This document shows positions 53,774 through 63,250 of a stretch of 64,000 bases of DNA, piece after piece; position 1 is the stretch's first letter; the number at the start of each line of letters is the position of its first letter. The notes below the pieces were generated by a model that worked only from the letters and a program-made list of their open reading frames with translations, was not told where the DNA came from and ran no database searches. Source of the DNA: Candidatus Zixiibacteriota bacterium (GTDB taxonomy: Bacteria > Zixibacteria > MSB-5A5 > WJJR01); assembly GCA_036397555.1 (NCBI GenBank), contig DASWIS010000008.1, forward strand, positions 480,206-544,205, written 5' to 3'. A program made the position numbers and the translations under genes.

Positions 53774-53959
53774 ATGGCAAAGAAGTGTCTGATCATCAAG
53801 CAGCAACGCACACCGAAGTTCAAAGTGCGCGCATACAACCGCTGCCGCGTCTGCGGACGCCCGCGCGGCTACTTGCGCCGCTTCGGCGTGTGCCGGATTT
53901 GTTTCCGCTCGCTGGCGTTGCAGGGGGACATCCCCGGCGTCGTCAAGGCGAGCTGGTGA
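53774..53959 (+). CDS. rpsN: 30S ribosomal protein S14, zinc-binding type
   Basis: 61 residues of the short type Z. Two CxxC pairs are present (NRCRVCGR and GVCRICFRS), which bind zinc. Ending [10 protein letters not shown] is typical. Single copy in the window; the zinc-free form, if any, would be elsewhere. Confidence 0.96.
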   Translation: MAKKCLIIKQQRTPKFKVRAYNRCRVCGRPRGYLRRFGVCRICFRSLALQGDIPGVVKASW

Positions 53960-53981
53960 CGCCGGCATCGGGAGAATACGA

Positions 53982-54380
53982 ATGGCAGTGACCGATCCCA
54001 TCGCGGATTTATTGACGCGCATCCGCAACGCGTCGTCAGCGGGACACAAGCGTCTCTCGCTGCCGTCCTCGAAACTCAAACGAGAAGTCGTGCGGGTGCT
54101 CAATGATGCCAACTTCCTGCGCGGATTCGCCGAGCAGCCCGCGACGCCGCAGAACCAGTTGCTGGTACGCCTGCGGTATACGCCGACGCAGGAGCAGGTC
54201 ATCAACGGTCTGGAGCGGGTTTCGCGCCCCGGACTGCGTCGATATATCACATGCGATAAGCTGCGCTCGATGAATCGCCAGATGGGGCTGACTGTCGTGT
54301 CGACTTCGCGCGGTGTCATGAGCGGACGCCAGGCGGTTGAACACGGAATCGGCGGCGAAATACTGTGCCGTGTGTGGTAA
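53982..54380 (+). CDS. rpsH: 30S ribosomal protein S8
   Basis: 132 residues. TDPIADLLTRIRNASSAGH at the start, SRPGLRRYITCDKL, and the C-terminal VVSTSRGVMSGRQAVEHGIGGEILC with the usual STSRG motif. In Escherichia coli S8 represses the spc operon; no target was looked for beyond eye inspection. Confidence 0.96.
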   Translation: MAVTDPIADLLTRIRNASSAGHKRLSLPSSKLKREVVRVLNDANFLRGFAEQPATPQNQLLVRLRYTPTQEQVINGLERVSRPGLRRYITCDKLRSMNRQMGLTVVSTSRGVMSGRQAVEHGIGGEILCRVW

Positions 54381-54396
54381 CGAGCGAGCCGATACC

Positions 54397-54933
54397 ATGT
54401 CGAGAATAGGCAAATCTCCGGTCCCGATTCCCCGTGGCGTCACGGTCGCCGTTGACGGATCGACCGTACGTGTGAAAGGGCCCAGGGGAGAATTGTCCCG
54501 ACCGATTCAGCATGGGATGCGTGTCCGCGTCGAAGACAGTCAGGTTCTCGTGGAGCGGCCGTCCGACCATCGCCGCGACCGCGCCTTGCATGGATTGACC
54601 CGGGCACTGATCGCGAACATGGTCACCGGTGTCAACGACGGTTTCCGGAAAGTACTGGAGATCATCGGAGTCGGATTCCGCGCAGAATTGGTCGGCAAGA
54701 AGCTCAATTTGGTGATCGGGTTTTCGCATCCGATCCTGGTCGAGCCGCCTGACGGCATCACATTCGTGGTCACCAACCCGACACGCTTTGAAGTGCAGGG
54801 TGCCGAGAAGGAACTGGTCGGCGAGATGGCGGCGATCATCCGCCGCTTCCGTCCGCCGGAACCGTACAAGGGTAAGGGCATTCGTTACGAGGGCGAGCAG
54901 ATCCGACGCAAGGCCGGCAAGAGCGCGGCATAG
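54397..54933 (+). CDS. rplF: 50S ribosomal protein L6
   Basis: 178 residues, with two similar alpha/beta domains: [25 protein letters not shown], and the end [26 protein letters not shown] at 54397 is the canonical start; the frame upstream overlaps rpsH. Confidence 0.97.
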   Translation: MSRIGKSPVPIPRGVTVAVDGSTVRVKGPRGELSRPIQHGMRVRVEDSQVLVERPSDHRRDRALHGLTRALIANMVTGVNDGFRKVLEIIGVGFRAELVGKKLNLVIGFSHPILVEPPDGITFVVTNPTRFEVQGAEKELVGEMAAIIRRFRPPEPYKGKGIRYEGEQIRRKAGKSAA

Positions 54934-54962
54934 TCGCTGATCGAGCGGCCCAAGGTGAACCC

Positions 54963-55325
54963 GTGAACCGCACAGGGCTCAAACAGAAACGACAAAAGAG
55001 ACGGCGTCTTCACGTCCGGCATGATATTTCCGGATCTGCGGAGCGCCCCCGTCTGACCGTTCACAAGACGTTGCGAAACGTTATCGCCCAGGTGATCGAC
55101 GACTCGACCGGGCGCACGCTGGCCTATTGGTCGACCTTGTCGAACGGGAATGTGGAATCCGGCGGGACCAAGACCGAGGCCGCGCGCCGTGTCGGTAAAA
55201 GAATTGCCGAGTTGGCCAGGGAAAAGGGAATCGAAACGGTCGTCTTCGATCGCAACCAATACATCTATCACGGGCGCGTCAAGGCCGTGGCCGAAGGTGC
55301 GCGCGAAGGTGGACTGAAGTTCTAA
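54963..55325 (+). CDS. rplR: 50S ribosomal protein L18
   Basis: 120 residues, binds 5S r[67 protein letters not shown] start at 54963. Confidence 0.96.
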   Translation: MNRTGLKQKRQKRRRLHVRHDISGSAERPRLTVHKTLRNVIAQVIDDSTGRTLAYWSTLSNGNVESGGTKTEAARRVGKRIAELAREKGIETVVFDRNQYIYHGRVKAVAEGAREGGLKF

Positions 55326-55387
55326 CCTGAACGAATGGCGTGCGTCTGCGGGCGCCCACTCGTTTGCACAAACGGAGAGATAACGAC

Positions 55388-55957
55388 TTGTGGCGTGGCG
55401 CTCCTGATACCGGCGAACTGCTCGAAAAGGTGATCTACATCAACCGCGTGGCCAAGGTGGTCAAGGGCGGACGACGCTTTTCCTTTACGGCTCTTGTCGC
55501 CACGGGCGATCGCAAAGGCAAGGTCGGCGTGGGGCTGGGCAAGGCCAGTGAGGTCGCCGAGGCGATCCGTAAAGGGCTGGAATCCGCCAAGAAGTCGATG
55601 GAAGAGATTGACATTAGGAATGGCACGATCGCCCATCAGGTTGTCGGGCGGTCGGGCGCGGCGCGTGTCATGATGCGCCCGGCTTCGGCGGGCACCGGCG
55701 TGATCGCCGGCGGCGCGGTACGGGCCGTACTGGAGTCGGCCGGCGTGCAGGACATTCTGACTAAGTCGCTGGGATCTCAGAATCCCCAAAATGTCGTCAA
55801 GGCGACGATGGAAGGCCTGTTGCGGCTGCGTAAAATCGAGAAGCTGTCGAAGTTCCGCATGAAAACGTTCGAAGACGGCAACAAAAAGGCGGCACCGTCA
55901 GAGCAGACCCCGCCGGAGGTCGCACAATTCGCCTCGGATGCGCCTGAGGGCGAGTAG
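55388..55957 (+). CDS. rpsE: 30S ribosomal protein S5
   Basis: 189 residues: [77 protein letters not shown] start at 55388 has GGAGAG 8 bases before it; the open frame upstream to 55340 overlaps the rplR end and is not S5-like. An acidic C-terminal tail of about 20 residues follows the usual end. Confidence 0.95.
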   Translation: MWRGAPDTGELLEKVIYINRVAKVVKGGRRFSFTALVATGDRKGKVGVGLGKASEVAEAIRKGLESAKKSMEEIDIRNGTIAHQVVGRSGAARVMMRPASAGTGVIAGGAVRAVLESAGVQDILTKSLGSQNPQNVVKATMEGLLRLRKIEKLSKFRMKTFEDGNKKAAPSEQTPPEVAQFASDAPEGE

Positions 55958-55975
55958 CGGACATCTAATACCTTT

Positions 55976-56158
55976 ATGAGCGGCAAATTGAAAATCACCT
56001 ACATCCGGTCGACCATTCGTGGCACGGTCAGGCACAAGCGGACCATCAAGGCGCTGGGGTTCCGCAAGCTGTATCAGACCGTTGAGCACGGCGACACACC
56101 CACGATTCGCGGAATGATCCGCACCGTGGCGCACCTGGTCAAGGTCGAGCCGACGTAA
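55976..56158 (+). CDS. rpmD: 50S ribosomal protein L30
   Basis: 60 residues: LKITYIRSTIRGTVRHKRTIKALGFRKLY and the end MIRTVAHLVKVEPT. Normal length for the bacterial form. Confidence 0.94.
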   Translation: MSGKLKITYIRSTIRGTVRHKRTIKALGFRKLYQTVEHGDTPTIRGMIRTVAHLVKVEPT

Positions 56159-56176
56159 GCAGAACGCGAGTCCCGT

Positions 56177-56662
56177 ATGAGTGAAATCCTGTCGACATTG
56201 ACGCCTCCCGCCGGTTCACGTCGCAAACGCAAGCGCGTTGGACGCGGTCCCGGCTCGGGGCATGGAAAGACCTCCGGACGCGGGCACAAGGGACGGTATG
56301 CCCGCTCGGGGAGCGGGTTGATGGTGCACAAAGAAGGCGGCCAGATGCCGCTGTATCGACGCCTTCCCAAGCGTGGATTTTACAATCACTTCCGCGTCGA
56401 ATACCAGGTCGTCAATCTTGACGCCTTGGCAGCCCAGGAGTCGGTCAGCACATTCGATGTGCCGACTCTGCGCCGACTCCGTCTGATACGGTTTGCCGAC
56501 CGTCCGGTGAAGATTCTCGGACGCGGCGATATCGGCCGCGCCATCAATGTCTCCGCACACGCCTTCGCGCGTTCGGCGCAGGAGAAGATTGCCTCGGCGG
56601 GCGGGCGCTGCCAGACGATCACGACGAAGACACCCGCGACGGCGGGGAAGAAGACCGCCTGA
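56177..56662 (+). CDS. rplO: 50S ribosomal protein L15
   Basis: 161 residues. Gly/Arg-rich N-terminal extension typical of L15 (KRVGRGPGSGHGKTSGRGHKG, in pieces GRGPGSGHGKTSGRGHKG), GGQMPLYRRLPKRGF, and the C-terminal globular part with HAFARSAQEKIASAGG. Followed by secY after 53 bases. Confidence 0.96.
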   Translation: MSEILSTLTPPAGSRRKRKRVGRGPGSGHGKTSGRGHKGRYARSGSGLMVHKEGGQMPLYRRLPKRGFYNHFRVEYQVVNLDALAAQESVSTFDVPTLRRLRLIRFADRPVKILGRGDIGRAINVSAHAFARSAQEKIASAGGRCQTITTKTPATAGKKTA

Positions 56663-56715
56663 TCATCGGCAACACCGGATCGGGCTATTGAGTTTTCGGG
56701 GGTAAGAGATCAATC

Positions 56716-58029
56716 GTGCTCGGCGCATTCGGCAATATATTCAAAGTTGAGGAGTTGCGTCGCCGTGTGCTCTGGACGGTCGGCATACTCATTGTCTACC
56801 GCGTGGGCGGCAGCATCCCGACTCCCGGCGTCGATGCCCAGGCGCTGGGAGCGTTTTTCGCCACCGCCGGCAATACGCTGTTCGGCCTCTACGACATGTT
56901 CGTCGGCGGCGCCTTCTACAAGGCGACGATCTTCGCCTTGGGCATCATGCCGTACATCTCGGCCTCAATCATCATCCAGTTGCTCGGATCCGTCATCCCG
57001 TACTTCCAGCGTCTCCAGAAAGAGGGCGAGGAGGGCCGGCGCAAGATCACGCAGTACACGCGGTACGGAACAGTGTTGTTGGCCGCCCTGCAGGCGTTGG
57101 GCACCGCCATCTTCCTCGAGTCGATCAACGCCGGACAGGGAGTGCCGGTGGTGCCGGTGCCCGGATGGGGATTTAAGTTCATTGCCATCATCACGTTCAC
57201 TTCGGGGACGATCTTCATCATGTGGCTTGGCGAGCAGATCACCGAGCGCGGAATCGGCAACGGAATTTCGCTGATCATTTTCATCGGCATCATCGCCCAA
57301 TTCCCCTCGGCGATCTTCTCCGAAATCGGGGAAGTGATGGCGGGACGGCGCGGCTTGTTTACCGAGTTGTTCCTGGTCGCCTTTATGGTGGTCGTGGTGG
57401 CTGCGATTGTTCTGGTCACACGTTCGCAACGACGCATTCCGGTCCAGTATCCCAAGCGGGTCGTCGGGCGGAAGGTCTACGGCGGCCAGGCGACGCACAT
57501 TCCGTTGTCGGTCAATACGGCGGGTGTGATTCCGATCATCTTTGCGCAGTCGATCATGTTTGCGCCGCAGACGGTGCTCTCATTCTTCCCGAATGTCGAG
57601 TGGCTGCAGGACGTCGGCAGCTATTTCAATCCCGGCGCCGCGGTGTACTCGATCGTCTACGGCCTGATCATCGTCTTCTTCGCATTCTTCTACACGGCGA
57701 TCGTCTTCAATCCCGTCGATTTGGCGGACAACATGAAGAAGTACGGCGGGTACATTCCCGGCATCCGTCCGGGACGACGCACGTCGGATTACATTGATCG
57801 GGTGTTGACGCGGATCACGCTGCCGGGGGCGATCTTCTTTGCGGTTGTGGCGATCCTGCCCTATCTGATGATCCGGCAGTTGAACGTGCAATACTATTTC
57901 GGCGGCACGGGTCTCCTGATCGTCGTCGGCGTGGCGCTCGACACGTTGCAACAAGTCGAGTCGCATCTGATCATGCGGCACTACGATGGGTTTATGAAGC
58001 GGGGGCGGATCCGCGGCCGGTCCATGTGA
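56716..58029 (+). CDS. secY: Preprotein translocase subunit SecY
   Basis: Channel of the Sec pathway, 437 residues with ten membrane helices. Conserved parts: YRVGGSIPTPGVD, plug/TM2 IMPYISASIIIQLLGS, the C4 loop, ERGIGNGISLIIF, and the C5 loop NLKKYGGYIPGIRPG (here NMKKYGGYIPGIRPGRRT) that contacts SecA and the ribosome. GTG start. Its stop touches the alternative GTG start of adk. Confidence 0.97.
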   Translation: MLGAFGNIFKVEELRRRVLWTVGILIVYRVGGSIPTPGVDAQALGAFFATAGNTLFGLYDMFVGGAFYKATIFALGIMPYISASIIIQLLGSVIPYFQRLQKEGEEGRRKITQYTRYGTVLLAALQALGTAIFLESINAGQGVPVVPVPGWGFKFIAIITFTSGTIFIMWLGEQITERGIGNGISLIIFIGIIAQFPSAIFSEIGEVMAGRRGLFTELFLVAFMVVVVAAIVLVTRSQRRIPVQYPKRVVGRKVYGGQATHIPLSVNTAGVIPIIFAQSIMFAPQTVLSFFPNVEWLQDVGSYFNPGAAVYSIVYGLIIVFFAFFYTAIVFNPVDLADNMKKYGGYIPGIRPGRRTSDYIDRVLTRITLPGAIFFAVVAILPYLMIRQLNVQYYFGGTGLLIVVGVALDTLQQVESHLIMRHYDGFMKRGRIRGRSM

Positions 58030-58052
58030 TCGCCCCAGGGGATGCGCGCACG

Positions 58053-58616
58053 ATGCGTTGGGTCTTATTGGGTCCCCCGGGTTCCGGTAAGGGGACGCAA
58101 GCCAGGAAGCTGGCGGAGACATACCATGTCGAACACCTGTCGACCGGCGACATCCTGCGACGTGAAGTGGCCGAAGACACCCCATTGGGGCAGCAGGCCA
58201 GAAGCTACATGGACAGCGGAGAACTGGTGCCTGACGTGCTGATTCTCGACATGATCCGCAAGCGGCTGAGCAATCTGCGAAACGGTTCGGGATACGTGCT
58301 CGACGGTTTTCCCCGGACCCAGGCGCAGGCCGAGGCGCTCGATTCGATGCTCGGGGAGCTGGGTCAGACTCTTGATCGGGTGGTGCTGTTTGAAGTCGGG
58401 CACGGCGAGATTTCCAAACGTCTCGCCGGGCGAGCCGTCGAGGAGACACGCAGCGATGACAGCGACACCATCGTCGCGCATCGTATCGATGTCTATCGTC
58501 GTCAGACGGAGCCGTTGGTCGACTACTACCGTCGCAAGGGCCTGCTGGCGCGACTCAATGGTGAGCGCCCGATCGACACCGTGTTTTCCGAGATTCAACA
58601 GTTGGCGACCGCATGA
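58053..58616 (+). CDS. adk: Adenylate kinase, short form without LID insert
   Basis: Interconverts ATP + AMP and two ADP. 187 residues: P-loop LLGPPGSGKGTQA, AMP-binding HLSTGDILRREV, LDGFPRTQAQAEAL, then RLAGRAVEETRSDDS and the end TEPLVDYYRRKG. The long LID domain of most bacterial enzymes (about 30 residues, often with four cysteines) is absent; only a short loop remains, as in eukaryotic AK1. ATG at 58053 gives the canonical start; a GTG at 58026 overlaps the secY stop and would add nine residues. Its stop overlaps the map start. Confidence 0.95.
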   Translation: MRWVLLGPPGSGKGTQARKLAETYHVEHLSTGDILRREVAEDTPLGQQARSYMDSGELVPDVLILDMIRKRLSNLRNGSGYVLDGFPRTQAQAEALDSMLGELGQTLDRVVLFEVGHGEISKRLAGRAVEETRSDDSDTIVAHRIDVYRRQTEPLVDYYRRKGLLARLNGERPIDTVFSEIQQLATA

Positions 58617-59374
58617 TCGTGGTTAAGACAAACGACCAGATTGCCAGGATGAGGCGCGCGGGGCTGTTGGTTGCCCGCACGCTCGATCTGATGGCCGAGC
58701 ACGCCCAGCCGGGCATCCCGACTCAGACGCTTGACCGGATCGCCGAGGAATTCATTCGTTCACACGGCGGAGAGCCGGCCTTCAAGGGGTATCAGGGGTA
58801 TCCGGCGACGCTCTGTGTGTCGATCGACGACGAGGTTGTCCACGGCATACCGGGCAGCCGCGTTCTCGAGGATGGGCAGATTGTGTCTATCGATGTCGGG
58901 GTACGACTCGATGGGTGGTATGGCGACGCGGCGCGCACGCTCACAGTCGGGCCGGTCTCCTCGGATGCCGAGCGGCTCCTTGGGGTCACCAGCCAGGCAT
59001 TGGACCGAGCCATCGACCAGGCGCGGGAAGGGAATCATCTGGGCGACATCTCAGCCGCAGTGCAGGAATTGGCGGAAGGACAAGGATTCTCGGTCGTTCG
59101 GGAACTGGTCGGCCATGGAATCGGTCAAAAGATGCACGAGGAGCCCCAAGTTCCCAATTATGGCAAGCCCCGCACCGGGCCCCGCCTGGAAGCCGGGATG
59201 GTCCTGGCCATCGAGCCGATGCTCAACGCCGGGACGGCGAATGTGAAGTTCGACGACGACCACTGGACCGTCCGCACCTCGGACGGGTCGCTTTCGGCCC
59301 ACTTTGAGCATACGGTGGCCATTACCGCCACGGGCCCCAGGATTCTGACGGTCAGCAGTGGAGAGGACGCCTGA
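58613..59374 (+). CDS. map: Methionine aminopeptidase, type I
   Basis: Removes N-terminal methionine in the cytosol. 253 residues with the five metal ligands in place: Asp in [13 protein letters not shown] and in [12 protein letters not shown], His in [18 protein letters not shown], Glu in [10 protein letters not shown] and Glu in HFEHTVAIT. The proposed substrate-gating His is in [23 protein letters not shown] overlaps the adk stop. Confidence 0.96.
   Translation: MIVVKTNDQIARMRRAGLLVARTLDLMAEHAQPGIPTQTLDRIAEEFIRSHGGEPAFKGYQGYPATLCVSIDDEVVHGIPGSRVLEDGQIVSIDVGVRLDGWYGDAARTLTVGPVSSDAERLLGVTSQALDRAIDQAREGNHLGDISAAVQELAEGQGFSVVRELVGHGIGQKMHEEPQVPNYGKPRTGPRLEAGMVLAIEPMLNAGTANVKFDDDHWTVRTSDGSLSAHFEHTVAITATGPRILTVSSGEDA
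59360..59367 (+). promoter_or_regulatory. Ribosome binding site fixing the TTG start of infA
   Basis: GGAGAGGA at 59360-59367 lies 8 bases before the TTG at 59376. That start gives a 72-residue IF-1, the normal length; the frame upstream overlaps map. Confidence 0.75.
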
Positions 59375-59375
59375 T

Positions 59376-59594
59376 TTGGCCAAAGAACAGGCCATAACGG
59401 TCGAAGGAAAGGTGCTGGAACCGTTGCCGAACGCCATGTTTCAGGTCGAATTGGATAATGGCCACAAAGTGCTCGCGCATATTTCGGGAAAGATGCGAAT
59501 GCATTATATTAAAATCTTGCCCGGTGATCGGGTGACGCTGGAATTGTCCCCCTACGATCTGTCACGTGGGCGCATTGTGTATCGGTACAAATAG
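59376..59594 (+). CDS. infA: Translation initiation factor IF-1
   Basis: 72 residues: [67 protein letters not shown], all typical of the OB-fold factor that fills the A site. Start is TTG with a good ribosome binding site. TTG at the initiation factor gene itself may lower its expression or respond to initiation fidelity, which is inference. Confidence 0.96.
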   Translation: MAKEQAITVEGKVLEPLPNAMFQVELDNGHKVLAHISGKMRMHYIKILPGDRVTLELSPYDLSRGRIVYRYK

Positions 59595-59608
59595 TTGGGT
59601 GGTATGGC

Positions 59609-59722
59609 ATGAAGGTTCGAGCATCGATCAAACCCCGTTGCGACAAGTGCAAACTGATCCGGCGGCGCGGCGTGATGCGGATCATCTGCAGCAACCCGCG
59701 CCATAAGCAGCGGCAGGGATGA
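59609..59722 (+). CDS. rpmJ: 50S ribosomal protein L36, zinc-binding form
   Basis: 37 residues read directly from the sequence: [20 protein letters not shown], then [17 protein letters not shown]. The CxxC pair, later Cys and His (C+ form) bind zinc. It lies in the usual infA-rpmJ-rpsM order, 14 bases after infA and 49 before rpsM. Confidence 0.96.
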   Translation: MKVRASIKPRCDKCKLIRRRGVMRIICSNPRHKQRQG

Positions 59723-59771
59723 GCGCGACGCCCGGTCGTGGGTGACGAACGGGCCGTCGGCAGGAGGACGT

Positions 59772-60137
59772 GTGGCACGTATTGCGGGAATCGACATTCC
59801 GAAGGAAAAGCGGGTCGTCGTCGGATTGACTTACATCTACGGCATCGGTCGGTCCACTGCCGAAAAGATCCTGGCCGCGACTGGCGTCGATCCGAGCGCG
59901 CGTGTCCACAGTCTGAGCGAGGAAGACACCCTCAAGCTGCGGGAAGAGATCGAACGCAACCACCGCGTGGAAGGCGCATTGCGCGGCGAAGTGCAGATCA
60001 ATATCAAGCGGCTGATCGACATCGGCAGCTATCGCGGCCTGCGTCACCGACGCAATCTCCCGGTTCGCGGCCAGCGCACCAAGACCAACGCGCGCACCCG
60101 CAAGGGACCGCGGCGGGCGCTGGGAGCCCGCCGATAG
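59772..60137 (+). CDS. rpsM: 30S ribosomal protein S13
   Basis: 121 residues: [48 protein letters not shown] segment ([19 protein letters not shown]) and [15 protein letters not shown] at 59772 follows AGGAGG (59762-59767); the frame upstream from 59742 is not S13-like. Confidence 0.97.
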   Translation: MARIAGIDIPKEKRVVVGLTYIYGIGRSTAEKILAATGVDPSARVHSLSEEDTLKLREEIERNHRVEGALRGEVQINIKRLIDIGSYRGLRHRRNLPVRGQRTKTNARTRKGPRRALGARR

Positions 60138-60180
60138 CCGGATCGGTATTTGAGCGTCAACAAGATCACAGGAGCATGAC

Positions 60181-60576
60181 GTGGCGGAACAGCCAAAAAA
60201 GAAAAAAGGACGCAAGAAACGGGGACGCGTCGAGCCCAACGGCCGCGTGTTTATTCGCGCCACCTTCAACAACACGATCGTCACGATCACCGACATGAAC
60301 GGCGAAGTCATTTCGTGGTCGTCGTCGGGACGCCGCGGGTTTAAGGGCTCCAAGAAGAGCACGCCATTCGCCGCGCAGCAGGCGGCCAGCGAAGCGGCCC
60401 GTGAGGCGATGGATCTCGGCCTGCGTCGGGTGGATATCAATGTCAAAGGACCGGGTTCGGGACGCGAAGCAGCCATTCGATCGCTCTCAGCGGCCGGATT
60501 GCATGTCACGTCCATTCGTGACACAACGCCGATTCCGCACAACGGTTGTCGGCCGCCGAAACGTCGACGAGTCTGA
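60181..60576 (+). CDS. rpsK: 30S ribosomal protein S11
   Basis: 131 residues: Lys-rich start, [54 protein letters not shown], and [18 protein letters not shown] with the conserved HNGC where isoaspartate can form. GTG start. Confidence 0.97.
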   Translation: MAEQPKKKKGRKKRGRVEPNGRVFIRATFNNTIVTITDMNGEVISWSSSGRRGFKGSKKSTPFAAQQAASEAAREAMDLGLRRVDINVKGPGSGREAAIRSLSAAGLHVTSIRDTTPIPHNGCRPPKRRRV

Positions 60577-60619
60577 GGCCCCGATCACCGAACGTCAACA
60601 ACGATTGAGGGAATAGTTC

Positions 60620-61243
60620 ATGGCACGATATACAGGACCAAAAAGCCGGCTGTGCCGACGCGAGGGGGAGCACCTCTTCGGGACCCGCTGCCAGTCCGGC
60701 AAGTGTTCGCTCGACAAGGCCCCCGGTGGTCCGGGGCAGCATGGCAGCCGCCCGCGACGCAAGACGTCGGAATACGGCATCCAACTGCGCGAAAAGCAAA
60801 AGGTCCGAATCCGTTATGGCGTTCTGGAGCGGCAATTCCGCCGTTACTACCATAACGCCGTCCGTTCCCGGGGTGTGACCGGTGAGTTGTTGCTCGTCAC
60901 GCTCGAGCGCCGCCTGGACAACCTGGTGTATCGTCTGGGCTTCGCCCCGTCGCGTCCGGCCGCGCGACAGTTGGTGCGCCATCGGCACTTTTCGGTCAAC
61001 GATCAAATCGTGGATATACCCTCGTATCAGGTCGCGCCGGGTCAGGTCATCAAGGTGCGCGACAAGTCCAAGCGCCTCGACATTATTCATTTGGCACTGC
61101 GCGACGGTGGCCGCGGCACCGATTTGTCGTGGCTAAGGGTCGACAAGGCGCGCCTGGAAGGAGAGCTCCTGGCGATTCCGTCGCGGATGGAGATTCCGAC
61201 GACCGCTCAGGAACAATTGATCGTGGAGTTGTATTCACGCTAA
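60620..61243 (+). CDS. rpsD: 30S ribosomal protein S4
   Basis: 207 residues. N-terminal arm with RLCRREGEHLFGTRCQSGKCS: three cysteines where Thermus S4 has four (the first is Ser here), so zinc binding may be weakened or lost. S4 RNA-binding domain: LERRLDNLVYRLGFAPSRPAARQLV, HFSVNDQIVDIPSYQV. In other bacteria S4 represses the alpha operon. Confidence 0.96.
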   Translation: MARYTGPKSRLCRREGEHLFGTRCQSGKCSLDKAPGGPGQHGSRPRRKTSEYGIQLREKQKVRIRYGVLERQFRRYYHNAVRSRGVTGELLLVTLERRLDNLVYRLGFAPSRPAARQLVRHRHFSVNDQIVDIPSYQVAPGQVIKVRDKSKRLDIIHLALRDGGRGTDLSWLRVDKARLEGELLAIPSRMEIPTTAQEQLIVELYSR

Positions 61244-61271
61244 GCCTACAACGACTGGGAGGCAGTGACGC

Positions 61272-62276
61272 ATGAAGTGGAGAGCGCTGACCATGCCGCG
61301 GGAAGCGGTGGCCGACGACGGTGTCGGTGACCGCCGCTACGGGCGCTTCTATATCGAACCGCTGGAACGCGGGTTCGGCAACACGATCGGTAACGCGTTG
61401 CGCCGGTCCCTGCTGTCATCGATTCAGGGGGCGGCGGTGACGAATGTCCGCATCGAAGGCGTCGTCCATGAGTTCTCGACGATTCCGGGCGTGTACGAGG
61501 ACGTGACCGACCTGATCCTCAACATCAAGCAAGTCCGGCCCGAATTGATTTCCGACGGGCCCGAAATGCTGGTCCTCGACGTCGAGGAAGTCGGGCGTTA
61601 CAGCGCGGCGAACATCGAGGGCAATTCAAACGTCAAGATTCACAATCCCGACCTGCACCTCATCGAGCTGACCAAGGCGGCGCGTGTCCGCATCGAGATG
61701 GAAGTCACCTCCGGACGCGGCTATGTCATGGCCGAAGGAAATAAGCGTGCCGACGATCCGATCGGTACGATCCCGGTCGATTCGATGTTCTCACCGGTGA
61801 CCAAAGTCAACTACTCCGTCGAAAACACGCGCGTCGGACAGCGCACCGACTTCGACCGGCTGATCCTGGACGTTTGGACCGACGGCACCATCTCCCCGGC
61901 TGATGCGCTGTCGTACTCTTCGAAGATTCTGCGCGATCACTTCCAGCTCTTTGTCACCATCGAAGAGGAGTTCGTCGAGGAGATGTCGCCCGAAATCGAC
62001 GATGAAACGCTGCGCATCCGCCAGTTGCTCAAGCTGCGGGTCGACGAACTGGAGTTGTCGGTTCGTTCGTCCAACTGCCTGCGGGCGGCCAACATCATGA
62101 CCCTCGAAGATTTGGTGCGGCGCAGCGAATCGGAAATGCTCAAATACCGAAACTTCGGACGCAAGTCGCTGACCGAGTTGAACGCCATCCTGTCTGAGAT
62201 GAACCTGCACTTCGGCATGGATGTCGACCGTTACAAGGATCCGCACGAGCATCAGGCGGTGGAATCGCTCGCCTGA
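61272..62276 (+). CDS. rpoA: RNA polymerase subunit alpha
   Basis: 334 residues. N-terminal dimerisation domain (GRFYIEPLERGFGNTIGNALRR, with LLSSIQGAAVT), linker from about 235, and C-terminal domain (LELSVRSSNCLRAANIMTLEDLV, LKYRNFGRKSLTELNAIL), which binds UP elements and activators. Domain lengths are standard. It starts 28 bases after rpsD. Confidence 0.97.
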   Translation: MKWRALTMPREAVADDGVGDRRYGRFYIEPLERGFGNTIGNALRRSLLSSIQGAAVTNVRIEGVVHEFSTIPGVYEDVTDLILNIKQVRPELISDGPEMLVLDVEEVGRYSAANIEGNSNVKIHNPDLHLIELTKAARVRIEMEVTSGRGYVMAEGNKRADDPIGTIPVDSMFSPVTKVNYSVENTRVGQRTDFDRLILDVWTDGTISPADALSYSSKILRDHFQLFVTIEEEFVEEMSPEIDDETLRIRQLLKLRVDELELSVRSSNCLRAANIMTLEDLVRRSESEMLKYRNFGRKSLTELNAILSEMNLHFGMDVDRYKDPHEHQAVESLA

Positions 62277-62296
62277 CACACGGGACTATCAATATC

Positions 62297-62746
62297 ATGA
62301 GACACGGCCGCACCATACGCAAACTGGGACGCACAGCGGCGCATCGTCGCGCGATGCTGGGGAACATGGCTTCGTCGTTGTTCCGTGCCAATGCCATCGT
62401 AACGACTGTGCCCAAGGCGCGTGTCGTGCGTTCGGTGGCCGAGAAGCTGATCACGCTCGGCAAACGCGGCGATCTGCACGCACGCCGTATGGCGGCGCGG
62501 CGCATCAAGGATCGCGGCATCCTGCGACGCCTCTTCGAGGAGATCGCTCCGCAATTCGCCGACCGTCAGGGCGGCTATACCCGTCTGCTGAAGTTGGGGA
62601 CGCGCAAGGGCGACGGTGCGCAGTTGGCACGCGTCGAGTTGCTGATGCCCGTGACGACCGCGACGCCTGAGTCCGACGATCAGAAGGGCAAGTCGTCAAA
62701 GCGGCGAAAGAAGAGCGAGCCCGCCGCGGCCGAAGCTGCGGGGTAG
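62297..62746 (+). CDS. rplQ: 50S ribosomal protein L17
   Basis: 149 residues: RHGRTIRKLGRTAAHRRAMLGNMASSL, TVPKARVVRSVAEKLITLGKRG, and the end KLGTRKGDGAQLARVELL, followed by a Lys/Ala/Glu-rich tail. Last gene of the ribosomal run, with a strong terminator 23 bases after its stop. Confidence 0.96.
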   Translation: MRHGRTIRKLGRTAAHRRAMLGNMASSLFRANAIVTTVPKARVVRSVAEKLITLGKRGDLHARRMAARRIKDRGILRRLFEEIAPQFADRQGGYTRLLKLGTRKGDGAQLARVELLMPVTTATPESDDQKGKSSKRRKKSEPAAAEAAG

Positions 62747-62769
62747 GATCGGCACCCGGAGAAGGCAGT

Positions 62770-62797
62770 GGGCAATCCGCGAGGGTTGCCCTTTTTT
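62770..62797 (+). terminator. Rho-independent terminator of the ribosomal super-operon
   Basis: Stem GGGCAATCC/GGGTTGCCC (62770-62778 and 62783-62791, one G-T pair) with a GCGA tetraloop and T6 (62792-62797). Confidence 0.93.
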
Positions 62798-62839
62798 GTT
62801 TTGAGTCTGTCGTCACAAGTTGAGACCAGGCCGCATCGC

Positions 62840-63250
62840 ATGCGCAGTATCCTCCATCTGTCGCTGGGCATCATCATCGTCTGCGGGCTTGTCATCCTCG
62901 GTTCGATGGGTCTCGTGCGTTCGCGGAATCGCAATCGTGCCGCCACATTTCCTATAGTCCATGCGCTTGAACAACTCGCCGCGGTATCCGACAGCGTCAT
63001 CGCCCCGGTCGCATCGGCAGAGCAGTGGCGCGATGGATGCCGGCGGCAATTGGAACGGCTGCGATCCGGTGAGATGCCGGTCGATTCGGCGCGCGCCTTT
63101 TTTCATGCCTATGCCGACTGCGCCCGAGACGGCATCATGGACACGGAAGAAATCGCGACACTGGGGATTTATGTCGGCATCGCCGCGTCGGCGCCGCTGC
63201 AGCCGGTCACCGAGTCGGCCGATTCGTCCGACAGCGTCGATTCGCGATGA
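62840..63250 (+). CDS. Membrane-anchored protein of unknown function
   Basis: Not recognised. The 136-residue product starts with one hydrophobic helix ([21 protein letters not shown]) followed by RSRNRNR, so it is probably inserted with the C-terminal part outside or as a signal anchor. The rest is a small helical region (about 45-110) with two cysteines ([11 protein letters not shown] and YADCARDGI) and a Ser/Asp-rich tail. ATG at 62840; the longer frame from 62768 runs through the terminator and is rejected. The stop overlaps the deoB start, suggesting co-translation with phosphopentomutase, but no functional link is evident. Confidence 0.72.
   Translation: MRSILHLSLGIIIVCGLVILGSMGLVRSRNRNRAATFPIVHALEQLAAVSDSVIAPVASAEQWRDGCRRQLERLRSGEMPVDSARAFFHAYADCARDGIMDTEEIATLGIYVGIAASAPLQPVTESADSSDSVDSR

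Noticed and set aside
62768..62839. Upstream start for the small membrane protein
   Set aside because: It would place the first codons inside the rplQ terminator stem; the hydrophobic N-terminus fits ATG 62840.
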